Source of the DNA: Desulfocicer vacuolatum DSM 3385
GTDB taxonomy: Bacteria; Desulfobacterota; Desulfobacteria; Desulfobacterales; Desulfobacteraceae
Assembly (NCBI RefSeq): GCF_900176365.1
Contig: NZ_FWXY01000007.1
Span: forward strand, 143,334 to 207,333
DNA length: 64,000 bases
Direction of reading: 5' to 3'
The position numbers and the translations under genes were made by a program. The notes below the pieces were generated by a model. It was not told the origin of the DNA, did not search any database, and was given only the letters and a program-made list of their open reading frames with translations. Of the stretch, positions 53,063 to 61,866 are shown piece by piece (the first letter of the stretch is position 1; every line of letters begins with the position of its first letter).

Positions 53063-53251
53063 ATGAAAAAAAATGCATTGATCCGTGTTGCTTTCATTGG
53101 AGCGCTTCACTCCTTTCTTTATCTCTGGTTTGTTCCCTTTGTGATATATCCCAGATTTGGGGACAACGGATTTAAAATGACCGTTGCTGTTGCTGTTCTT
53201 ATCTCCATTGCCCTTTTGGTGACACTTTTTATGGGTAAATCTAAAAAATAG
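53063..53251 (+). CDS. Small two-helix membrane protein
   Basis: A 62-residue protein starting 3 bp after the mpl stop. It has two hydrophobic segments (about residues 9-29 and 39-57) and a basic MGKSKK tail. It has no recognised family, but the tight spacing and conserved-looking topology favour a real gene co-transcribed with mpl. Confidence 0.6.
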   Translation: MKKNALIRVAFIGALHSFLYLWFVPFVIYPRFGDNGFKMTVAVAVLISIALLVTLFMGKSKK

Positions 53252-53260
53252 AAATATTTT

Positions 53261-53351
53261 TATATGAAACACTCAGCAAATCCGGGGAGTATTTCAAGTT
53301 TTGTTGTGGGCGAAACCAGATCAGCATACGGTCCGCCCGTAGCGGTTATAT
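53261..53351 (+). repeat. Interspersed two-stem repeat, family A, copy 10
   Basis: A 91-bp copy between the small membrane protein and the hemerythrin-like gene. Stem 1 is imperfect; stem 2 and the GGTTATAT end are clear. Confidence 0.82.
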
Positions 53352-53424
53352 TTTAAAACCTGAAGCCGTGAAGGCGTTTTTCAGGTGGAAAACGTTTTGA
53401 TATTATCAGAGCAGGAGAGTTTTT

Positions 53425-53859
53425 ATGGAAAAAATTGAAAAGATTGAATGGGATGAGCAGTTAAGTGTTGATATTCCAGAGATTGATGATTTACAGAAAA
53501 AAATGTTTGCCCTGCTCAACGTGCTCATTGATCTGAAAGATGATCAGGCCAATGCCAAGGACAGCTCCATCAATGTGGCAGAGCTCACCGAGTATGGAAA
53601 ATATTATTTTTCCAAGGAGGAGGAGTACTTAAGGAAAGCAGGTTATCCGGAAACAGATGATCATGCCAGGGAGCATCGCAAATTTATTAAAACAACAGTG
53701 AGTCTGCGCCGCCAGGTGGCTGAGGATAAGGCCAATTTAAGTTATGGTGTTATCAAGGATTTGCGCGATTGGCTCATTGTTCATATCAGTACCCAGGATC
53801 ATAAATATGTTCCTTTTTTGAGAACTTTTGCCTATGTCAATGAATGCAGGGCCAGGTAA
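53425..53859 (+). CDS. Degenerate bacteriohemerythrin-like protein
   Basis: A 144-residue four-helix protein of the hemerythrin family, which binds O2 at a di-iron site. Retained ligands: Glu in FSKEEEYL, both His in HAREHRKF, and His and Asp in WLIVHISTQDHKY. Two expected His ligands are replaced: Gln in EIDDLQKKMF (usual DxxH) and Tyr in GKYYFSKEE (usual HF..EE). Both belong to the same iron site in the family model, so a normal di-iron site seems unlikely. GCAGGAGAG lies upstream of ATG 53425. A strong terminator follows. Confidence 0.88.
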   Translation: MEKIEKIEWDEQLSVDIPEIDDLQKKMFALLNVLIDLKDDQANAKDSSINVAELTEYGKYYFSKEEEYLRKAGYPETDDHAREHRKFIKTTVSLRRQVAEDKANLSYGVIKDLRDWLIVHISTQDHKYVPFLRTFAYVNECRAR

Positions 53860-53867
53860 TTTGTGTC

Positions 53868-53905
53868 ACAGGCTTGGCTCCACATGAGCCAAGCCTGTTT
53901 GTTTT
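53868..53905 (+). terminator. Intrinsic terminator after the hemerythrin gene
   Basis: ACAGGCTTGGCTC (53868-53880) pairs perfectly with GAGCCAAGCCTGT (53886-53898) over a 5-nt loop, followed by a T-rich tract. It separates the plus-strand gene from the convergent regulator gene. Confidence 0.88.
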
Positions 53906-53911
53906 GCACTG

Positions 53912-54784
53912 TTAAGCCTGGAGGTTAAACAAAATATCATTTTCCAGGTACACCTGCTCCAGTTTCTTTTGATGTTCTTCCAGGGCTTCGCCTTGACGGC
54001 TGGCAATTTCCTGAACAATATATTTAAGGGTGCACATCATGTTAGACGTGTTGCCGATATAGGCAATGGAATTAATGGGTACCTGCAGGAAGTGCTGGGC
54101 AAATTGAAGTATGGGGCACATGTTGTTGTCAGTGATCAGCAAAAGGGTGTGCCCTTCCCTTCGTATGAATCTTGCCAGTTTGATAAGCTCATTGGGGTAT
54201 CTTGTGGTGGCAATCATGATCACAAGACTTTTTTCCGGGGCATTGGCAAGAAGATCTATGCTGGTTGTGTCACTGCCCTTAATGGTGTAAACCCCTTTTC
54301 GAATGCGGCTCAAAGACCAGCCTAAAAAATAAGAAAAGGTGTATGAAAGCCTTGATCCTGTCACAAATACCGTTGAGTTTTCAGAAATGGTATTCACCAC
54401 CCCTTCCAGTTTTTTGATATCAATGGTTTCATACAGATGTTGAAGGTTGCTCAATTCATCCAGAACCACATTGTTCAACCGGTTCATTCCCGGTTTGTTG
54501 ATTCCCTGGAGATCCCCCCGTTCCAGAAGACTTAATCCTGTATCCAGAAATCCCTTTAAATTTTGTTGAAAGTCACTGTAGCCTTTGTACCCACAGCTAT
54601 CAATGAATCGAATCACCGTGGCTTCGCTGGTTTTGCAAGCGTCTGCAAGCTCTTTTATGGTCATAAAAACGGCTTTAGTGGGGTGCTGGGTGATGTAATT
54701 CCCAATAATTTGCCCTTTAGGGGTCAAAGAATCAAGCTTGTTTAAAATGGTTGTGATAACAGTATTTGAAGTCATATTACTCAT
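53912..54784 (-). CDS. MurR/RpiR-family transcriptional regulator
   Basis: A 290-residue regulator: an N-terminal RpiR HTH (residues ~1-80, TIKELADACKTSEATVIRFI) and a SIS sugar-phosphate-type domain (~120-260, STVFVTGSRLSYTFSYFLGW; KSLVIMIATTRY). Members often sense phosphosugars or small amino compounds and control adjacent catabolic genes. It is divergent from the sarcosine oxidase operon across 521 bp, so it likely controls that operon, although its natural effector is unknown. ATG 54784 or 54775 are both possible starts. Confidence 0.88.
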   Translation of the reverse strand: MSNMTSNTVITTILNKLDSLTPKGQIIGNYITQHPTKAVFMTIKELADACKTSEATVIRFIDSCGYKGYSDFQQNLKGFLDTGLSLLERGDLQGINKPGMNRLNNVVLDELSNLQHLYETIDIKKLEGVVNTISENSTVFVTGSRLSYTFSYFLGWSLSRIRKGVYTIKGSDTTSIDLLANAPEKSLVIMIATTRYPNELIKLARFIRREGHTLLLITDNNMCPILQFAQHFLQVPINSIAYIGNTSNMMCTLKYIVQEIASRQGEALEEHQKKLEQVYLENDILFNLQA

Positions 54785-54849
54785 CTTTCAGAAACGTTCG
54801 GTAAAAATGATAAAATTCATGTCATTTGTTGAAGTATGATAAAATTTTG

Positions 54850-54894
54850 AAATTCGTTTTACCCAGACAGTCCCATTGTGGGTAAATACGAAAT
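54850..54894. promoter_or_regulatory. Inverted repeat between regulator and sarcosine oxidase operon
   Basis: AAATTCGTTTTACCCA (54850-54865) and TGGGTAAATACGAAAT (54879-54894) form ~16-bp arms with two mismatches around a 13-bp spacer. It lies 66 bp upstream of the regulator gene; a likely operator of the regulator itself or a second site for the divergent promoter. Confidence 0.45.
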
Positions 54895-55230
54895 GACGTA
54901 ATTTTGGAATCGGTATTCATGATTTTTAAAATTCATTGCTCTGGTCATTTGATTTTGAAACATCTCTTTGTTTTATGTAAAACTCATTTTTTTTGAATAT
55001 CAACTGTTATTTTGTTAAAAAAGTGTGTTGATAATATGGGAAATGTAAACTTTCAAAGGTTGCCTGCATCTTTAAATCAGTGGTGTTGACTCGTTGTGTA
55101 TTGCCTGCAATCGGTTAAATGCCACCTGGTGTCCGTTTAAAGTTGCATGCCATAAATAGTCGGAAATAAGCATTTTGTCAACATATTGACCTGGGAATGA
55201 AATAAATTTACTCATTTATAAAAAAATAAT

Positions 55231-55259
55231 TTGACATGTTAAGGTTCATCCGTTATATG
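55231..55259 (+). promoter_or_regulatory. Promoter of the sarcosine oxidase operon
   Basis: TTGACA at 55231-55236 and TATATG at 55254-55259, separated by 17 bp, sit 47 bp before the soxB start. The arms AAATAC (55260-55265) and GTATTT (55271-55276) of an 11-bp-centred palindrome follow immediately, where a repressor would block initiation. Confidence 0.65.
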
Positions 55260-55305
55260 AAATACAGTCAGTATTTGAATAACATCACAGTACAAAACTG
55301 AGAGA

Positions 55306-56535
55306 ATGCTTATGTTCAGTAAACAGAAACCCATGTGGGGTGAAAAGACCCAACTTAAGTCAAGTTATGATGCAGTAATCATCGGTGGCGGACTTCACGG
55401 GCTGGCAACGGCTTATTATCTGGCCAAGGAACACGGTATCACCGATGTTGCCATCATTGAAAAAAACTACATCGGCTTTGGTGGCGCAGGTAGAAACACC
55501 GCCATCGTTCGTGCCAACCAGCGAACCCAGTACAATGTCCCCTTGTACAATGAGGCCCTTAAGTTGTGGCCCATTCTCACCAAGGAACTGGACTACAATC
55601 TGATGTTCAACAACTGCGGCAACCTGAACCTCATGCACAGTGAAGCGGCCATGAAAGCAGCCCGCATGACCATTGCCACAGCCCAGTTCCACGGCGTAGA
55701 AAGTCATCTCATTGATGCCAAAGAGGCCAAAGAACTGGTGCCTGCCTTGAACATTTCAGAAGATATCACCTTTCCCATCCATGGTGCCATGTTCCATCCC
55801 CCGGGAGGAATTGTACGCCATGATGCAGTGGTTTGGGGTCTTGCCAGGGGTGCTAATAAATATGGTGTTGAGATTCACCAGCAGACCGAAGCCACCGGTA
55901 TCAAAACCCAGAACGGTAAAGTCACCGCAGTGGAAACCAGCCGGGGCACCATAAACACCAAGCAGGTACTTATCTCTGCCGGTGGTTATTCTGCAGCTCT
56001 TATTTACGGTATGCTGGGTATTAAGCTCCCCATCAGCGTGTTGACCATCCAGGCCATGGTCACCCAGCCTTTGAAACCTCTGTTGAACCATGTTGTCTCC
56101 TCCGGTGCTTACCACTGTTATGCCAACCAGACCTTAAAAGGTGAAGTGGCCACCGGTGCCCATATGGATCAATGGCCCAATTACACCACCCAGAACACAG
56201 CCCATTATATTAAGCACCAGGCCGAAGCCCTTTCTGAGTTTCTCCCCTGTCTCCGGGGCGTAAAATTCATGAGAATCTGGGGTGGCCTTGCAGACATGAC
56301 ACCGGATATGGCCCCCATCATGGACGGAAATGATCATGTTGAAGGCTTTTACATGGATTGTGGCTGGGGATATTTCGGATTTAAATCCTGCTCTGCCGTT
56401 GGTAAATACATGGCTCAGTTCATGGCGGAAAAAGAGTGTCCGGAAATATTGAAGCCCTTTAACTACAGGCGATACGAAAAGCACCAGCTCATGGGTGAAA
56501 CCGCCGCACTGGTTAACTATACACCTGATAACTAA
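55306..56535 (+). CDS. soxB: Sarcosine oxidase subunit beta
   Basis: A 409-residue flavoprotein, the catalytic subunit that oxidises sarcosine. FAD-binding AVIIGGGLHGLATAYYLAKE is at the N-terminus; GGAGRNTAIVRANQR follows; PGGIVRHDAV contains His172, at the position of the covalent FMN-binding histidine in tetrameric sarcosine oxidases (family knowledge). WGGLADMTPDMAPIMDG marks the C-terminal substrate region. Start ATG 55306 or 55312. It is first in a B-D-A-G operon behind a strong promoter and a palindromic site. Confidence 0.95.
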   Translation: MLMFSKQKPMWGEKTQLKSSYDAVIIGGGLHGLATAYYLAKEHGITDVAIIEKNYIGFGGAGRNTAIVRANQRTQYNVPLYNEALKLWPILTKELDYNLMFNNCGNLNLMHSEAAMKAARMTIATAQFHGVESHLIDAKEAKELVPALNISEDITFPIHGAMFHPPGGIVRHDAVVWGLARGANKYGVEIHQQTEATGIKTQNGKVTAVETSRGTINTKQVLISAGGYSAALIYGMLGIKLPISVLTIQAMVTQPLKPLLNHVVSSGAYHCYANQTLKGEVATGAHMDQWPNYTTQNTAHYIKHQAEALSEFLPCLRGVKFMRIWGGLADMTPDMAPIMDGNDHVEGFYMDCGWGYFGFKSCSAVGKYMAQFMAEKECPEILKPFNYRRYEKHQLMGETAALVNYTPDN

Positions 56536-56560
56536 TCGGTGGGATTTAAGGAGATAAAAA

Positions 56561-56821
56561 ATGGCTTTAACAATTACATGCCCCATATGCGGTAAAAGAA
56601 ACGGATATGAGTTCAGGTATGGTGGGGAAGACAAAGGGCCAAGACCCGAAGAGGCAGGCCTCACCCCCGAAGCCTGGTGTGACTATGTACATATGAACAA
56701 ATGTGTTGCAGGCGTTCAAAAAGAGTGGTGGTTTCACAAGGATGGCTGCGGTTCGTGGTTTACCATCCATCGCGATACAACAACCAACCTTGAAGTAAAA
56801 GGTCCGGAGGCTGACAAATGA
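56561..56821 (+). CDS. soxD: Sarcosine oxidase subunit delta
   Basis: An 86-residue zinc-binding subunit that is structural in the heterotetramer. CPICGKRNGYEFRYGGED at the start and KDGCGSWFTIHRDT near the C-terminus carry the cysteine/histidine zinc ligands and family-typical aromatic cluster. TAAGGAG precedes ATG 56561. Its stop codon overlaps the soxA start as ATGA, so the two are coupled. Confidence 0.95.
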   Translation: MALTITCPICGKRNGYEFRYGGEDKGPRPEEAGLTPEAWCDYVHMNKCVAGVQKEWWFHKDGCGSWFTIHRDTTTNLEVKGPEADK

Positions 56822-59739
56822 TGACCCGATTTAATCAGCTGCCAACGCTGAAAATTGATCCAACGAAAAAAGTAATATTCAATTACAAGGGAAAGACTTA
56901 TTCCGGTGTGGAAGGCGATACCATTGCCAGTGCTCTCTATGCCAACGGTGTTCGTATCTATGCCAGAAGTCTTAAGTACCATCGCCCAAGGGGCCTTTAC
57001 AGCCTGGATGGTGAGTGCAGTAACACCATGATGGAAGTGGATGGCATTCCCAATGTACGCACGGAAAACACCCTGCTGAAACAGGGTATGACCGTGAAAG
57101 AGCAGAACGTCAAAGGCTCTGCTGAAAAAGATATGTTGGGTTTTCTGGATAAACTGGACTGGGCCATGCCCGCCGGTTTCTACTATAAGATGATGCACAA
57201 GCCTGCCCGGATCTGGCCCATTGCCATGAAACAGATTCGCAAGACTGCAGGTCTTGGTGAAATCAGTCCCGATTTTGAAATGCCCGGCAAATTTGACGAG
57301 ATTTTTCCCCGCACCGACGTTGTGGTGATCGGTGGCGGTCCTGCCGGTATGACAGCAGCCCTTGCTGCTGCTGAAAAAGGACTTCGGGTTATCATCATGG
57401 AATCCCGCCCCTGGTTGGGTGGCTTTTTTGATTATCGTACTGCTGAGTACAAAGATGGTGTTGCTCTTTACCAGCGGGGACAGGATCTGGCCCAGCAGGT
57501 GGAAGCCAACGAAAACATTCGGGTACTCAAGCACACCGCCATGGTGGGTGCTTACAGTAATTGTCTGGTCACCGGTTTCCAGACCGGCACAGACAAGGAT
57601 GCCTTTAACGAACGATATGTGGAAATCAGAGCCAACAGCGTCATCGTGGCCACCGGCTGTATTGAACGTCCTTTGATTTTTGACAACAATGAGCGTCCCG
57701 GTGTCATGCAGGTGGGGTGTGCTCTTCGCATGGCCCGCAATTACGGGATACTGCCCGGTGAAAACGGTATTTTCAGTGTGGGCCATGATCTGGGCCTTGA
57801 AGCTGCCATTGATCTGTTTGACATGGGCATGAAAATCGGTTGTGTGGCTGATGTTCGTGAGGATGGGCAAGACCCCGAACTGGTACTGGCCCTGGCCAAA
57901 CGAAATATCCTTCTTCTCAAGGGTTGGGTGGCCACCGAGGCCCATGGTAAAAAACAGGTTAACAAAGTGAGCATGAGTTCCATTGACGGCATGATCACCC
58001 GGGATTTTGATTGTGATGTTCTGGTGGCTTCTGCAGGTCTCACTCCAGTTACCGGCCCCTTGACCATGGCCCAGATTAAACTGAGACACGATGATTTCAC
58101 AGGTTTTTTTGTGGCCGATGAAATGCCGGAAAATACTTTTTCCGCCGGTCGTATTCTGGGTATCAACAATGCTCTTTCCATTGAATGCTCCGGTACCCTT
58201 GCCGGTATCAAGGCTGCCAAAGCCTGCGGTGCCTGTGATGCTGCTGAAGTGGAAGCTGCCGAAGCTGCCATGAAAGCCCTTCCCGGGCCCGTGCGCGGTT
58301 CTAAACTGGTAACAGCGCCGGTTAAAGGTAGAAAAAGTTTTATCTGCTTTGACGAAGATACCACCATTAAGAGTGTCAAACAAACCATTGACAGTGGATT
58401 TGATGTGCCAGAGCTTGTGAAACGATACTCTTCTGCCGGTCTTGGACCCGGCCAGAGTGGTATCCCCGGACACAACCTGCCCCTTTATGTGGCTAAATAC
58501 CAGGCATTGGCCGGTGTTCCTGTGAAACCCACCACCGTGCGTGCTCCCATTGTGCCAACCTTTATTGCCACCTATGCCGGTACCAACCACACCATGCACA
58601 AAAGAACTCCCATCCACAATCTCCAGGTTGCTGACAAGGGAATTTTAAGAAAAATCGGCGTGTGGGAACGGGTTCGGTATTTCAGCGAGGATTATTCCTG
58701 CAAAAAAGAGATTGAAAATGTCCGCAATAACGTTGGTATGCTGGACGGCTCCACATTGGGTAAATTTCGCCTCCATGGACCCGATGCACTGAAAGCACTC
58801 CAGCGGATCTATGTCAGTGACATGTCCAAACTTAAACCCGGTCGGGTGAAATATTCTGCCATGTGTAATGATGACGGCTGTGTCATTGATGACGGTGTTG
58901 TGGTCATGCTGGGTGAAAATGATTATTACATCACCACCTCCACCGGCCGTGCAGGCCAGACCGTGGAGTGGTTCAGATACCACACCCGTTATGACGGTTG
59001 GGATTTCAGCATGGTGAATATCACCGATTCCATGGGTGTTATCAATCTTTCCGGCCCCAATGCCCGGAAGGTGTTTGAAAAAATCACCGATGAAGATGTT
59101 TCCAACGAAGCTTTTCCCTACTCCGGTTTTAAAGAGATGCTATTTAAGGATGTTATCCCTGCCAAGGTCATGCGATTAGGCTTTGTGGGTGAACTTTCCT
59201 ATGAGTTCCATGTGGCCTCCTCTTACATGACATCTCTGTGGCAATTGCTCAAAGAGGCGGGTGCGGAATTTGGTATCCAGAACTTTGGCGTGGAAGCCCA
59301 GAATGTTCTTCGTATGGAAAAATGCCACATCATACTGGGGCAGGAATCTGAACAACGAACCAATCTTCTGGATGTGGGGCTTGGATTTTTGTGGGATCGT
59401 AAAAAAGCCGATGCCAAAACCGTTGGTGCCGTGGCCCTGCGCCAGGCAGAAAATGATCCCAGTCGCTTTAAGCTTGTGGGCTTTAAGATGGAAAACAACG
59501 GACGTGCTCCCAGGGACGGCGCCCTTGTGGTGGACAGCAAAGTTCGGGGTTATATTGCAACGGCCCGGGACAGCTTCTCATTGAACGAAGCCGTTGGTAT
59601 GGCCCTGGTGGAATCAGAACTTGCCAAGGTGGGTACCAGGCTTGAGATCTATGAAGATGAGTGCGGCGATGAGCGTATCTATGGCAAGGTGGTTCCCATG
59701 CCATTTTATGATCCTGACGGAACAAGAATGAAGAGTTGA
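56818..59739 (+). CDS. soxA: Sarcosine oxidase subunit alpha
   Basis: A 973-residue subunit. Residues ~15-90 form a ferredoxin-like fold domain (KTYSGVEGDTIASALYANGV); a Rossmann domain follows (VVVIGGGPAGMTAALAAAEK) that binds NAD; the C-terminal ~370 residues resemble the T protein of the glycine cleavage system, which binds tetrahydrofolate. The full enzyme transfers the sarcosine methyl carbon to folate and normally reduces O2. The start is the ATG at 56818, overlapping soxD. Length fits the family. Confidence 0.95.
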   Translation: MMTRFNQLPTLKIDPTKKVIFNYKGKTYSGVEGDTIASALYANGVRIYARSLKYHRPRGLYSLDGECSNTMMEVDGIPNVRTENTLLKQGMTVKEQNVKGSAEKDMLGFLDKLDWAMPAGFYYKMMHKPARIWPIAMKQIRKTAGLGEISPDFEMPGKFDEIFPRTDVVVIGGGPAGMTAALAAAEKGLRVIIMESRPWLGGFFDYRTAEYKDGVALYQRGQDLAQQVEANENIRVLKHTAMVGAYSNCLVTGFQTGTDKDAFNERYVEIRANSVIVATGCIERPLIFDNNERPGVMQVGCALRMARNYGILPGENGIFSVGHDLGLEAAIDLFDMGMKIGCVADVREDGQDPELVLALAKRNILLLKGWVATEAHGKKQVNKVSMSSIDGMITRDFDCDVLVASAGLTPVTGPLTMAQIKLRHDDFTGFFVADEMPENTFSAGRILGINNALSIECSGTLAGIKAAKACGACDAAEVEAAEAAMKALPGPVRGSKLVTAPVKGRKSFICFDEDTTIKSVKQTIDSGFDVPELVKRYSSAGLGPGQSGIPGHNLPLYVAKYQALAGVPVKPTTVRAPIVPTFIATYAGTNHTMHKRTPIHNLQVADKGILRKIGVWERVRYFSEDYSCKKEIENVRNNVGMLDGSTLGKFRLHGPDALKALQRIYVSDMSKLKPGRVKYSAMCNDDGCVIDDGVVVMLGENDYYITTSTGRAGQTVEWFRYHTRYDGWDFSMVNITDSMGVINLSGPNARKVFEKITDEDVSNEAFPYSGFKEMLFKDVIPAKVMRLGFVGELSYEFHVASSYMTSLWQLLKEAGAEFGIQNFGVEAQNVLRMEKCHIILGQESEQRTNLLDVGLGFLWDRKKADAKTVGAVALRQAENDPSRFKLVGFKMENNGRAPRDGALVVDSKVRGYIATARDSFSLNEAVGMALVESELAKVGTRLEIYEDECGDERIYGKVVPMPFYDPDGTRMKS

Positions 59740-59749
59740 GGTAAAAACA

Positions 59750-60382
59750 ATGGTAGATATTAAAAGAGTTTCACCGGTTTCCTTTGGTAAATCGCCCAAG
59801 CGCACGGAAGTCCGGGACAACTGGACCATCGCCATGGAATATGATTCAGAAGGGCAGGGCCTGTCCATTGTGGACTTAAGCCACGTCACCCGTCTGGATG
59901 TCCAGACCGGTGATCTGTCAGGGGTTACCCCCTTTGGCGTTGCCATTCCTGAAGTGCCGGGACAATCCGTGCTTAAAGACGGTATTTTGATCAACCGCAT
60001 GAACGGTATCCAGGCCTCTGTATTCCAGCTGCCCGGAAACGGTGCTGATCTTCCCACAGACGTCTTTGTCACAGAAACCACAGAGAACACCCTGTGCGTG
60101 GCCATCATGGGTAAGGATGTTTTCTCCTTTATGGAAAAAGTGAGCAACCTGGATTTTATGGATCCCAAGATGACAGCTCCGTTTCTTTTTCAGGGACCCT
60201 GCTGTCATGTTCCCTGCCAGATCATCACCCTTTCCAAGGATGGTGACAAGGCCGGCCTTATCCTGACCTGCTCCCGGGGTTATGGAAAGGATATGATTCA
60301 CTCCCTTTTGGATGCCGGAGTTGAATTTAACATGAAACCCGCAGGTGAAGAGAAATTTTCTGCATGGGTGGCATCTTTGTAA
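59750..60382 (+). CDS. soxG: Sarcosine oxidase subunit gamma
   Basis: A 210-residue gamma subunit. It starts 10 bp after soxA and has the family pattern VSPVSFGKSPKRTEVRDNWT at the start and a GcvT-like fold (GLILTCSRGYGKDMIHSLLD) toward the C-terminus. It helps assemble the heterotetramer and contributes to the folate-binding interface. The operon ends with a terminator. No glyA, folD or purU genes, often neighbours elsewhere, are seen in the window. Confidence 0.9.
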   Translation: MVDIKRVSPVSFGKSPKRTEVRDNWTIAMEYDSEGQGLSIVDLSHVTRLDVQTGDLSGVTPFGVAIPEVPGQSVLKDGILINRMNGIQASVFQLPGNGADLPTDVFVTETTENTLCVAIMGKDVFSFMEKVSNLDFMDPKMTAPFLFQGPCCHVPCQIITLSKDGDKAGLILTCSRGYGKDMIHSLLDAGVEFNMKPAGEEKFSAWVASL

Positions 60383-60401
60383 AAATGATTTAAAATGATA
60401 T

Positions 60402-60480
60402 CCATGATCACAGTGATGTGGTCATGGATTAAAGATAGAATGTGAAAAGCCTGGTTCAATTCCGGATCAGGCTTTTTGCA
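60402..60480 (+). terminator. Terminator region of the sarcosine oxidase operon
   Basis: A first hairpin (ATCCATGATCAC pairing with GTGGTCATGGAT) is followed by AAAAGCCTG and CAGGCTTTTT arms with a T-rich tail at about 60446-60480. The second structure is a standard intrinsic terminator. Confidence 0.75.
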
Positions 60481-60482
60481 TT

Positions 60483-61031
60483 TTAACCATGTTGTTTTAC
60501 ATACTCGTACATCACAATGGATGCGGCAATGCTCACATTAAGGCTTTGCACTTTTCCAAACTGAGGAATGGCCACCCGCATGACATTATTATATTTATCC
60601 GGGTCAAAGCTGATACCGAATTCTTCATGGCCCATGACAAATGCACTTTTCCGGGGAAGGTCAGTGGTAAAAAGGGAGGTGCCTTTGTCCGGCTCCAGGA
60701 TCACCAGGGTATGATCTGTTTGGACAAGGGTTTCATAACAGTCGTCAAAATCATCGTAAAATTTTGCCGGAACATTTTTAAATCCCCCCATCCCCGGGGC
60801 CGGATCAAAATGATCAATGCCCACCAGATCCACCCGCTGGACCCCAAAGGCATCGGCACTGCGGAAAATCTTGCCCACATTGTAGGATGGTTTGAGATGG
60901 TCCAGCACAATGATCATCTCATGAATGCCCGGTTTTGCCAGCACATTTCTCTGCTTCTGACGCCGGAAACGCCGCTGGGCATTTTGTACTTCTCTTTTCA
61001 TCATTTGTCTTACTTTGTGTGCGCCGCTCAT
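60483..61031 (-). CDS. SpoU/TrmH-family RNA 2'-O-methyltransferase
   Basis: A 182-residue SPOUT methyltransferase that uses S-adenosylmethionine to methylate RNA ribose. The N-terminal basic leader (RQMMKREVQNAQRRFRRQKQ) is followed by the SPOUT core: LKPSYNVGKIFRSADAFGVQ, then VMGHEEFGIS and IPQFGKVQSLNVSIAASIVM, the knotted cofactor-binding site. The conserved Asn and Arg of the family are present. Target tRNA or rRNA unknown. It is convergent with the sarcosine oxidase operon. Confidence 0.88.
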   Translation of the reverse strand: MSGAHKVRQMMKREVQNAQRRFRRQKQRNVLAKPGIHEMIIVLDHLKPSYNVGKIFRSADAFGVQRVDLVGIDHFDPAPGMGGFKNVPAKFYDDFDDCYETLVQTDHTLVILEPDKGTSLFTTDLPRKSAFVMGHEEFGISFDPDKYNNVMRVAIPQFGKVQSLNVSIAASIVMYEYVKQHG

Positions 61032-61617
61032 GGGGGTTTTCCTTTTATTTCAAAATCACCTGTGAGGTGCTATTAATTTAATTGCAAAAATCGGGCTTGA
61101 TCATAAGCTGGGTCACTATACATGAGATAATATTTTATTAGCTATAAGGGGTTGTAATTACAAGTATTAATTTTTACCGTCAAAATTTTATCACAAAATG
61201 GCCGACGTTATGACCAAGCCCCAAAAATCTATCCGGCGTGGAATTATTCAAGGCCGTTAAATTTTATGAAGTAATCCAGATTGCCGGAAAGAGATCGTTT
61301 TTTAGCATATTTCTCACGGGGATGCAATTTCAGGGAAGAACGGTTTGAGCGGAATTCACATATTGATACAGGATATAAATTATGTCTTATGATCATTCCA
61401 TTGTCGCGCCCGGCAAGACCGGTGAAACGGTTTTGTCACAGTCGAGTGAACCCCTGACCCCTCCCCATGACGGGGACTTTTTGCCCGCAGGCGACGCAAC
61501 CATAACCAGAAGTGTAAAGGCAAAGGGCTGTGCAGGTGCGCAAGGTTCTGGCGGAAAACTTGACTCTGCTCTTTTATGTGCGTATAGTGTGTGTGTATAA
61601 AAATTCAGGAGGGTATT
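61032..61617. other. Intergenic region upstream of the toxin-antitoxin pair
   Basis: About 585 bp without a supported gene. A 72-residue frame at 61382-61600 (MSYDHSIVAPGKTGETVLSQ) ends inside the leader of the antitoxin gene and has weak codon support; it is not annotated as a gene here. The region is AT-rich at the left and more GC-rich at the right. Nothing else was recognised. Confidence 0.4.
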
Positions 61618-61866
61618 ATGAACACTGAAAAAGTCAGACTCAATATTACATTGCCGGTTGCGCTGGTCCGAGAACTCACAGAAATGACAGAGCCCCGAAA
61701 AAGAAGTCAGTTTATAGCCGATTCGGTGGCCTTTCGGATCAAGCAGCTTAAGGATGAGAAACGGGATGCGCTTCTGGCTGAAGGGTATCAGGCAGAAAAA
61801 GAAGAAGCGATCAAAATAACAAAAGAATTTGAGGGGTTAGATATCCATGGATGGGATGACTATTAA
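61618..61866 (+). CDS. MazE-like ribbon-helix-helix antitoxin
   Basis: An 82-residue antitoxin. The N-terminal ribbon-helix-helix pattern (KVRLNITLPVALVRELTEMT; RSQFIADSVAFRIKQL) resembles CopG/MazE-type antitoxins; the acidic C-terminus (FEGLDIHGWDDY) is the usual toxin-binding tail. CAGGAGG lies upstream of ATG 61618. It overlaps the toxin gene by about 20 bp, the standard antitoxin-toxin arrangement. Confidence 0.85.
   Translation: MNTEKVRLNITLPVALVRELTEMTEPRKRSQFIADSVAFRIKQLKDEKRDALLAEGYQAEKEEAIKITKEFEGLDIHGWDDY

Noticed and set aside
56734..58617. 627-residue minus-strand frame antisense to soxD/soxA
   Set aside because: Fully antisense to strongly supported sarcosine oxidase genes; the skewed His/Gly/Thr composition fits a shadow frame.
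61382..61600. 72-residue frame upstream of the antitoxin gene
   Set aside because: Weak start, low-complexity composition and no family; it ends in the antitoxin leader. It could be a remnant but support is too thin.
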